From NCBI GenBank assembly GCA_000433735.1, contig HF998276.1, positions 13,301 through 21,424 of the forward strand: a DNA stretch of 8,124 bases, given 5' to 3'. The stretch is from Clostridium sp. CAG:167 (GTDB taxonomy: Bacteria > Bacillota > Clostridia > Lachnospirales > Lachnospiraceae). The notes below the pieces were generated by a model. That model saw only the letters and a program-made list of their open reading frames with translations. It was not told where the DNA came from and made no database searches. The position numbers and the translations under genes were made by a program. Positions 1 to 5,894 of the stretch are shown in pieces; positions within the stretch are counted from its first letter, which is position 1; each line of letters opens with the position of its first letter.

Positions 1-1033
1 TTTTGATGGCGAGAAAATTCTGGATTCATTGAATCTGGATATAAGGGAGAATGAGTTTGTGACTCTTTTGGGACCCAGTGGCTGCGGCAAGACCACCACG
101 CTGAGGATCATGGCGGGGTTTGTAACGCCGGATGAAGGACAGGTACTTTTGCAGGGAAAAGACATTGCCAGAGTACCTGCCAACAAACGGCCTATCAATA
201 CGGTGTTTCAGCGGTATGCTTTGTTTACACACATGAATATTGAAGAAAACATTGCCTTTGGTCTGCGGATCAAAAAAATGTCAAAGAGCCAGATTGATGA
301 AAAGGTCAAATGGGCACTGAAACTGGTAAACTTAGAGGGCTTTGAAAAGCGTATGCCGGAGTCTTTAAGTGGTGGCCAGCAGCAGCGTATCGCCATAGCC
401 AGAGCCATTGTCAATGAGCCAAAGATCCTTTTGCTGGACGAGCCTTTGGGGGCACTGGACCTGAAACTGCGCCAGGAGATGCAGTATGGACTGATCCATC
501 TGAAAGAAAAATTAGGAATCACATTTGTCTATGTGACCCACGATCAGGAAGAGGCGCTGACAATGTCTGACCGTATCGTCGTCATGAACAAGGGTTATAT
601 CCAGCAGGTGGGAACGCCGGAAGATATTTATAATGAACCACAGAATGCTTTTGTGGCAGATTTTATCGGAGACAGCAACCTTCTGTCGGCAACGATGATC
701 CGGGACAAAGAAGTGGAGATCCAGGGGCAGAAGTTTGCCTGTGTGGATGTGGGATTTGGACAGAATAACCCGGTGGATGTAGTGATCCGGCCGGAAGATA
801 TGATCCTGGTAGAACCGGAGCAGGGAACCATCCGCGGAAAAGTAGTGTCGCTGATCTTTAAGGGCGTACACTACGAGATGGAGGTAGAGGCACTGGGAAG
901 AAACTGGCTGGTACACAGCACTCAGATGGCACCGGTAGGAGAAGAAGTAGGGCTTTTTGTAGATCCTTTTAACATCCAGATCATGAAAAAACCAGAGAAT
1001 GCGGCAGAGGAGGTGCTACATGAAGACGAGTAA
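1..1033 (+). CDS. potA: PotA, polyamine ABC transporter ATP-binding protein (5' partial)
   Basis: This is the cytoplasmic ATPase of the spermidine/putrescine importer; a dimer would power the PotB/PotC channel encoded next to it. The reading frame is open from the first complete codon at position 2 (FDGEKILDS...), so the true start lies left of the window. The TTG at 29 is an internal leucine codon, not a start. About 343 residues are visible, and probably only 10-25 are missing (E. coli PotA has 378). All ABC motifs are intact: Walker A GPSGCGKTT at nt 71-97, Q-loop VFQRYALF, signature LSGGQQQR at 365-388, Walker B ILLLDEP at 425-445, and the switch histidine in VTHDQEEAL. A C-terminal TOBE-type domain (from about VVIRPEDM onward) is typical of the PotA/MalK branch. 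The 3' end overlaps potB by 14 nt. Family assignment is firm; polyamine specificity comes from the neighbours. Confidence 0.95.
   Translation, partial: FDGEKILDSLNLDIRENEFVTLLGPSGCGKTTTLRIMAGFVTPDEGQVLLQGKDIARVPANKRPINTVFQRYALFTHMNIEENIAFGLRIKKMSKSQIDEKVKWALKLVNLEGFEKRMPESLSGGQQQRIAIARAIVNEPKILLLDEPLGALDLKLRQEMQYGLIHLKEKLGITFVYVTHDQEEALTMSDRIVVMNKGYIQQVGTPEDIYNEPQNAFVADFIGDSNLLSATMIRDKEVEIQGQKFACVDVGFGQNNPVDVVIRPEDMILVEPEQGTIRGKVVSLIFKGVHYEMEVEALGRNWLVHSTQMAPVGEEVGLFVDPFNIQIMKKPENAAEEVLHEDE
1008..1013 (+). promoter_or_regulatory. Shine-Dalgarno site of potB, inside the end of potA
   Basis: A perfect AGGAGG sits 6 nt upstream of the ATG at 1020. It decides the potB start: the in-frame ATG at 999 lies upstream of this site and has no comparable site of its own. 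The site is within potA coding sequence, consistent with translational coupling. Confidence 0.85.
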
Positions 1034-1850
1034 AAGCAGGACAGGCTTTTTTTCCTTTCCGTATGTGGTGTGGATGATCCTGTTTGTAGTGGTGCCCCTT
1101 CTGATCATGGCGTACTATGGATTTACGGATCAAAACGGAAATTTTACATGGAGTAATATCCTCAGCATGGCAGAGCCGATTCACAGAAAGGCACTGTGGA
1201 CTTCCGTCCGGCTGTCGGTGGTCTGTACCTTGATCTGTATTTTTCTGGCACTGCCTCTGGCGGCGGTGATCCGCAGCCTACACATAAAAAGCAGTGGTTT
1301 TGTGATCTTTATCTTTATTCTGCCTATGTGGATGAATTTTTTGTTAAGGACCATCGCATGGCAGTCACTATTGGAAAAAACCGGTGTGATCAACCAGATC
1401 ATCCAGTGGTTCGGACTGCCGGTCCAGAATATGATCAACACCGAGGGGGCAGTAGTCCTTGGCATGGTATACAATTATCTGCCGTTTATGGTGCTGCCGG
1501 TGTACAATGCGTACATGAAGATCCATGATGATACATTCAATGCAGCCAGAGATCTGGGGGCTGGGAAAGTACAGATTTTCCGGCGCATTACACTGCCTTT
1601 GATCCTGCCGGGGATCGTCAGCGGCAGTACCATGGTCTTTGTACCGGCACTGACGACCTTTGTACTGTCAGACCTGTTAGGCGGCGCCAAAGTCCAGCTG
1701 ATCGGAAATATCATCGAGCAGGAATTTACTACGGCAAGCAACTGGAACCTGGGGGCAGGGCTGTCTCTGGTACTGATGGTGCTGGTGATCGGCAGTATGG
1801 CCATCATGTCTCATTATGATAAAAGTGGAGAGGGGGCTGGCATATGGTAG
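1020..1850 (+). CDS. potB: PotB, polyamine ABC transporter permease
   Basis: This is one of the two membrane subunits forming the polyamine channel. With the start at ATG 1020 the protein has 276 residues, the usual size for PotB. It begins with a short basic N-terminus (MKTSKSR) and has about six transmembrane segments, starting at residues 10-35 and 58-84. The EAA loop that docks onto PotA is recognisable as NAARDLGAG at about 174-182, followed by ITLPLILPGI, the standard sequence of binding-protein-dependent permeases. An in-frame ATG seven codons upstream (999) is less likely because the AGGAGG at 1008-1013 lies downstream of it. The gene overlaps potA by 14 nt and potCD by 7 nt, so the three are almost surely co-translated. 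Nothing is truncated or unusual. Confidence 0.93.
   Translation: MKTSKSRTGFFSFPYVVWMILFVVVPLLIMAYYGFTDQNGNFTWSNILSMAEPIHRKALWTSVRLSVVCTLICIFLALPLAAVIRSLHIKSSGFVIFIFILPMWMNFLLRTIAWQSLLEKTGVINQIIQWFGLPVQNMINTEGAVVLGMVYNYLPFMVLPVYNAYMKIHDDTFNAARDLGAGKVQIFRRITLPLILPGIVSGSTMVFVPALTTFVLSDLLGGAKVQLIGNIIEQEFTTASNWNLGAGLSLVLMVLVIGSMAIMSHYDKSGEGAGIW
1831..1836 (+). promoter_or_regulatory. Shine-Dalgarno site of potCD, inside the end of potB
   Basis: AGGGGG lies 7 nt upstream of the ATG at 1844, with a second partial match, GGAG, at 1827-1830. The site lies in the last codons of potB. It is slightly off consensus but well placed, and it supports the ATG that overlaps the potB stop codon. Confidence 0.65.
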
Positions 1851-3721
1851 GAAAAAAAGTATCGGGCGTGGCAGGAAAAATTTATCTGGCATTGATCTGT
1901 CTGTTTTTGTATATGCCGATTTTAACCCTGGTAGTTCTTTCCTTTAATGCTACCAAAACAAGGGGCCGGTTTGCCGGCTTTAGTCTGCGCTGGTACCGGA
2001 GCCTGTTCCAGGATCAGAGCATTCTGCATGCGCTGTTTACTACCCTTCTCATTGCGTTGATCTCAGCACTGGCAGCTACGGTATTTGGTACCATTGTGGC
2101 CTTTGCCATGAACCACATGAAGAAGTGGAAAAAGACCACTCTTATGTCTCTGACCAATATTCCTATGCTGAATGCGGATATTGTGACAGGAATCTCGTTG
2201 ATGCTGTTATTTATCGCAGTGAATTACACTATGGGATTTTCCAGCGTACTGATAGCACATATTACCTTTAACCTGCCATTTGTGGTCCTCAGTGTGGCAC
2301 CGAGACTTGGCAGTATGAATACCAGTGCTTTTGAAGCGGCACAGGATCTGGGAGCGTCAAAAGCCTATGCATTCTGGAAAGTGATCTTTCCGGATATCAT
2401 GCCCAATATCCTTACAGGATTTTTGCTGTCATTTACCATGTCGGTAGATGATTTTGTCATTACTCATTTCACCAAAGGCGTAGGGATCGACACCTTGTCT
2501 ACCATGATCTATACGGAGCAGAAAAAGGGAATCCGGCCGGAAATCTATTCTCTGTCTACATTGATGTTTGTGACCATCTTTGTACTGCTGATTCTTTACA
2601 CCTTGCATAAAAGCCATGCAGAGAAGATCAAAATCCGTGCTTCCTCCCGGATGGAGGCAGCTTCCCGGTGGATCTCACTGTCCCTGGTGCCGGTGGTATT
2701 TCTGGTGGTGCTGTTTGGATATTACAGTACAAAGACAACCAGCACCGGCAGTCTGAAGGTTTACAACTGGGGGGAGTATATGGATCCCCAGGTGCTGGAA
2801 CTGTTTGAAAAAGAAACAGGTATTTCCGTTACGTATGATGAATATGAAACCAACGAATCCATGTATCCAATCATAGCCAAAGGGGCAGCAGACTACGATC
2901 TGATCTGTCCATCGGATTATATGATACAGAAAATGTCCGATGAGGGACTGCTGGAACCTATCAACTGGAGCAGAATCCCCAATGCGAAAAATATTGACGA
3001 CCAGTATTTTGAATTCGCCAGAGGATATGATGAGAACAATACTTACAGTATGCCGTATCTGTGGGGGACAGTGGGAATCCTCTACAACAAGAAAATGGTG
3101 AAAGGTCCCATTGACAGCTGGGGCGTCCTGTGGGATACCAGATACCAGGACGATATCCTCATGCAGAAAAGTGTGAGAGATGCCTTTGGTGTGGCACTGA
3201 AATATCTGGGATATTCCCTGAATACCACAGACGAGGCCCAGTTAGACGAGGCGAAGCAAAAATTGCTGGAGCAGAAACACTCCGGGGTGGTACAGGCCTA
3301 TGTGGTAGATGAAGTCCGGGATAAAATGATTGCGGGAGAGGCGGCCATGGGCGTGATCTATTCCGGCGAGGCACTTACCTGCATGGAAGAAAACGAGGAT
3401 CTGGCTTATGTGATCCCCAAAGAAGGCAGTAACCTGTGGATGGACAATTTTGCTATTGTCAAAGGAGCGAAAAATAAGGAAAATGCGGAGAAGTTTTTGA
3501 ACTTCTTGTGCCGTCCGGAGATCATGAAGATGAACTTTGAATACATCACTTATTCCGTCCCAAGTTCCAAAGCAAGGGAACTTTTGCCGGATGAATATAA
3601 AAACAGCACCATCGCTTTTCCGGCACTGGATTCGCTGAAAAACTGTGAAGTACTTAAGTATGTAGGAAAAGACGGTGACAGTCTGTACAATCAAAAATGG
3701 AAAGAAATCATGTCTGAATAA
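1844..3721 (+). CDS. potCD: PotC-PotD fusion: polyamine permease joined to its binding protein
   Basis: One uninterrupted 625-residue frame carries two proteins that are separate in E. coli. Residues 1 to about 260 are PotC, the second channel subunit, with roughly six membrane segments and an EAA motif (EAAQDLG, 164-170) for contact with PotA. Residues 276-294 form a seventh hydrophobic helix, followed by a Thr/Ser-rich linker (to about 303). Residues 304-625 are a full PotD-like binding domain, opening with KVYNWGEYMDP and containing PSDYMIQKM, SMPYLWGT, NLWMDNFAI and a conserved Tyr at 570. Seven helices put the PotD half outside the cell, where it must capture substrate. There is no lipobox cysteine, so the extra helix replaces the lipid anchor usual for Gram-positive binding proteins. 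Pocket residues W309, Y312, S357, Y359, W532, D534 and Y570 match known E. coli PotD positions by memory-based alignment. Whether it prefers spermidine or putrescine cannot be told. Confidence 0.93.
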   Translation: MVGKKVSGVAGKIYLALICLFLYMPILTLVVLSFNATKTRGRFAGFSLRWYRSLFQDQSILHALFTTLLIALISALAATVFGTIVAFAMNHMKKWKKTTLMSLTNIPMLNADIVTGISLMLLFIAVNYTMGFSSVLIAHITFNLPFVVLSVAPRLGSMNTSAFEAAQDLGASKAYAFWKVIFPDIMPNILTGFLLSFTMSVDDFVITHFTKGVGIDTLSTMIYTEQKKGIRPEIYSLSTLMFVTIFVLLILYTLHKSHAEKIKIRASSRMEAASRWISLSLVPVVFLVVLFGYYSTKTTSTGSLKVYNWGEYMDPQVLELFEKETGISVTYDEYETNESMYPIIAKGAADYDLICPSDYMIQKMSDEGLLEPINWSRIPNAKNIDDQYFEFARGYDENNTYSMPYLWGTVGILYNKKMVKGPIDSWGVLWDTRYQDDILMQKSVRDAFGVALKYLGYSLNTTDEAQLDEAKQKLLEQKHSGVVQAYVVDEVRDKMIAGEAAMGVIYSGEALTCMEENEDLAYVIPKEGSNLWMDNFAIVKGAKNKENAEKFLNFLCRPEIMKMNFEYITYSVPSSKARELLPDEYKNSTIAFPALDSLKNCEVLKYVGKDGDSLYNQKWKEIMSE

Positions 3722-3730
3722 CAGATACGA

Positions 3731-3736
3731 AGGGAG
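3731..3736 (+). promoter_or_regulatory. Shine-Dalgarno site of tex
   Basis: AGGGAG lies 6 nt upstream of the ATG at 3743. It is within the 21-nt gap after potCD, which has no room for a terminator plus promoter. Confidence 0.75.
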
Positions 3737-3742
3737 AAAATT

Positions 3743-5884
3743 ATGGATATTGCAAAGAAGATTGCAGAAGAATTGAAAATACAGGTGTGGCAGGTAGAAG
3801 CTGTTATCAAGCTGATCGACGAGGGAAATACCATCCCATTCATTGCCAGATACCGAAAGGAGCAGCACGGCACCTTAAACGATGAGCAACTGCGAAATCT
3901 GGAAGAGAGATTGACCTATCTGCGGAATCTGGAAGAGAGAAAGCAGACCGTCCTTGCCAATATTGAGGAGCAGGGAAAACTGACGGCGGAACTGAGAAAG
4001 CAGATCGAAGAGGCACAGACTCAGGTGCTTCTGGAGGATCTGTATCGTCCTTATCGTCCAAAGAGAAGGACCCGGGCTACCATCGCCAAGGAAAAGGGAT
4101 TGGAAGGCCTTGCTAACATTATGTGGCTGCAGATGACAGACAAGCCCATGGAAGAAGAGGCGGCTGATTATGTCGATCCGGAAAAAGAAGTGAACACGGC
4201 AGAAGAAGCACTGCAGGGAGCCAAAGATATTCTGGCAGAGGCAGTGGCAGATGAAGCGGATTACCGTACTGCCATCCGAAAGACTACTATGGATCAGGGA
4301 CTTTTGGTTTCCAAGGCTAAAGATCCGGAAGAAAAAACAGTTTATGAAAACTATTATGATTTTGACAGTCCGTTGAAAAAGATCAGCGGCTATCAGGTAT
4401 TAGCCATTAACCGCGGAGAAAAGGAAAAAGTCCTGACGGTAAAGATCGAGGCACCGGAAGAGGACATTCTCCGTTATCTCACGAAAAAGGTTATTACACG
4501 AGAAAATGAGCATACTACACCATACTTACAGGAAGTGCTGGAAGACAGCTACAAGCGTCTTATCGCACCGGCTATCGAGCGTGAGATCCGGAATGATCTG
4601 ACAGAAACAGCAGAAGATGGCGCTATCCGTGTCTTTGGAAAAAACCTGCACCAGCTTCTGATGCAGCCGCCTATCGCCGGCAAAGTTGTCCTTGGCTGGG
4701 ATCCGGCTTTTCGTACCGGATGTAAACTGGCGGTTGTAGATGAGACAGGCAAGGTGCTGGATACCGTGGTAGTATATCCTACCATGCCCCAGAATAAGGT
4801 GGAAGAAGCCAAACGAACCGTGAAAAAACTCATTGATAAATATAACATTGACCTGATCTCTGTAGGAAATGGAACGGCATCCAGAGAGTCAGAACAGATC
4901 ATTGTAGATATGCTAAAAGAGATCAACCGACCGGTTCAGTACATCATTACCAACGAAGCAGGGGCCTCTGTTTATTCAGCCAGCAAACTGGCAACAGAGG
5001 AATTCCCGCAGTTTGATGTGGGACAGCGTTCAGCCGTATCCATCGCCAGAAGACTGCAGGATCCATTGGCAGAACTGGTGAAGATCGATCCAAAGAGTAT
5101 CGGAGTCGGCCAGTATCAGCATGATATGAACCAGAAAAAATTAAGTGAAGCACTGGGAAATGTAGTGGAAGATTGTGTAAACAGCGTCGGTGTGGATCTG
5201 AATACAGCATCGGCTTCTTTGCTGGAGTATGTATCCGGCGTGTCCAAAGCCATTGCGAAAAATATTGTTGCCTACCGAGAAGAAAATGGCCGGTTTGAAA
5301 GCCGCCGTGAACTTTTGAAAGTGGCGAAACTGGGACCGAAAGCCTTTGAGCAGTGTGCCGGTTTTATGCGTATCACCGGAGGGAAAAATCCGTTAGACGG
5401 AACCAGTGTGCATCCGGAGTCTTATGAGGCAGCCGGGGAACTGTTAAAAAGCCTTGGTTATACTACAGAAGATGTGAGAGGTGGTATTACAGGCTTGTCT
5501 CTGATGGCGAAAAACCATAAAAAGATGTCGGAAACTTTGGGAATCGGAGAAGCGACCCTGGAAGATATTATGAAAGAACTGGAAAAACCGGGAAGAGATC
5601 CTCGAGATGAGATGCCAAAGCCGATCCTTCGCAGTGATGTACTGGAAATGAAAGATCTGAAAGAGGGTATGATTCTGAAGGGAACCGTCCGTAATGTCAT
5701 TGATTTTGGTGCCTTTGTAGATATAGGTGTCCATCAGGATGGACTGGTGCACATTTCCAAACTGACGGACAAAAAGTTTGTGAAACACCCACTGGATGTA
5801 GTGAGTGTAGGAGATGTAGTAGAAGTAAAAGTTCTCAGTGTGGACATGCAGAAAAAGCGGATCCAGTTGTCCATGATACTTTAA
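3743..5884 (+). CDS. tex: Tex, S1-domain RNA-binding transcription accessory protein
   Basis: Tex proteins are conserved cytoplasmic nucleic-acid-binding factors linked to transcription and RNA metabolism; the exact biochemical role is not settled. The 713-residue product is full length for Gram-positive Tex. Domains in order: a helical N-terminal region opening MDIAKKIAEEL and including IPFIARYRKE; a YqgF/RNase H-like domain from about 315 (KVVLGWDPAFRTG) with the hallmark VGNGTASRESE at 374-384; a helix-hairpin-helix region at about 484-555 (VDLNTASASLL, GVSKAIAKNIV, LGPKAFEQCAGF); and a C-terminal S1 domain from about 642 (GMILKGTVRNVIDFGAFVDIG) to the end. The protein stops almost directly after the S1 domain, without the tail seen in some relatives. 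The start at 3743 is supported by AGGGAG. The gene follows potCD by 21 nt and probably shares its transcript, though no functional link to polyamine uptake is implied. It converges on the membrane protein gene with only 10 nt between stop codons. Confidence 0.95.
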   Translation: MDIAKKIAEELKIQVWQVEAVIKLIDEGNTIPFIARYRKEQHGTLNDEQLRNLEERLTYLRNLEERKQTVLANIEEQGKLTAELRKQIEEAQTQVLLEDLYRPYRPKRRTRATIAKEKGLEGLANIMWLQMTDKPMEEEAADYVDPEKEVNTAEEALQGAKDILAEAVADEADYRTAIRKTTMDQGLLVSKAKDPEEKTVYENYYDFDSPLKKISGYQVLAINRGEKEKVLTVKIEAPEEDILRYLTKKVITRENEHTTPYLQEVLEDSYKRLIAPAIEREIRNDLTETAEDGAIRVFGKNLHQLLMQPPIAGKVVLGWDPAFRTGCKLAVVDETGKVLDTVVVYPTMPQNKVEEAKRTVKKLIDKYNIDLISVGNGTASRESEQIIVDMLKEINRPVQYIITNEAGASVYSASKLATEEFPQFDVGQRSAVSIARRLQDPLAELVKIDPKSIGVGQYQHDMNQKKLSEALGNVVEDCVNSVGVDLNTASASLLEYVSGVSKAIAKNIVAYREENGRFESRRELLKVAKLGPKAFEQCAGFMRITGGKNPLDGTSVHPESYEAAGELLKSLGYTTEDVRGGITGLSLMAKNHKKMSETLGIGEATLEDIMKELEKPGRDPRDEMPKPILRSDVLEMKDLKEGMILKGTVRNVIDFGAFVDIGVHQDGLVHISKLTDKKFVKHPLDVVSVGDVVEVKVLSVDMQKKRIQLSMIL
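3891..3940 (+). repeat. In-frame 20-nt direct repeat within tex (period 30 nt)
   Basis: The 20 bases at 3891-3910 recur at 3921-3940 with one difference (A at 3895, G at 3925). The spacing of 30 nt keeps the frame, so the protein reads LRNLEER twice, ten residues apart. The segment is a charged helix in the N-terminal part of Tex. A repeated LRxLEER pattern here is, as far as I recall, common in the family, so this is probably an old helical repeat and not a fresh duplication. Confidence 0.7.
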
Positions 5885-5894
5885 AATTAAATTC

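Noticed and set aside
29..31. TTG as the start of potA
   Set aside because: The frame is open back to the window edge, and the residues before it (FDGEKILDS) match the usual N-terminal strand of this ATPase family, so it is an internal leucine codon.
999..1001. ATG as an earlier start of potB
   Set aside because: The AGGAGG at 1008-1013 lies after it and serves the ATG at 1020; nothing comparable precedes 999.
1196..1528. 110-codon plus-strand frame inside potB
   Set aside because: It is an alternative frame of a clear permease gene, with no ribosome binding site and an unconvincing, repetitive composition.
3660..3742. Possible promoter for tex (GTGACAG and TACAAT near 3672-3692)
   Set aside because: The two elements are only about 6 nt apart, far from the roughly 17 nt needed, and lie in potCD coding sequence.
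3242..3868. 208-codon open frame antisense to the end of potCD and the start of tex
   Set aside because: It lies opposite two well-supported genes, has no good ribosome binding site and gives no recognisable protein. It is a by-product of codon bias on the other strand.
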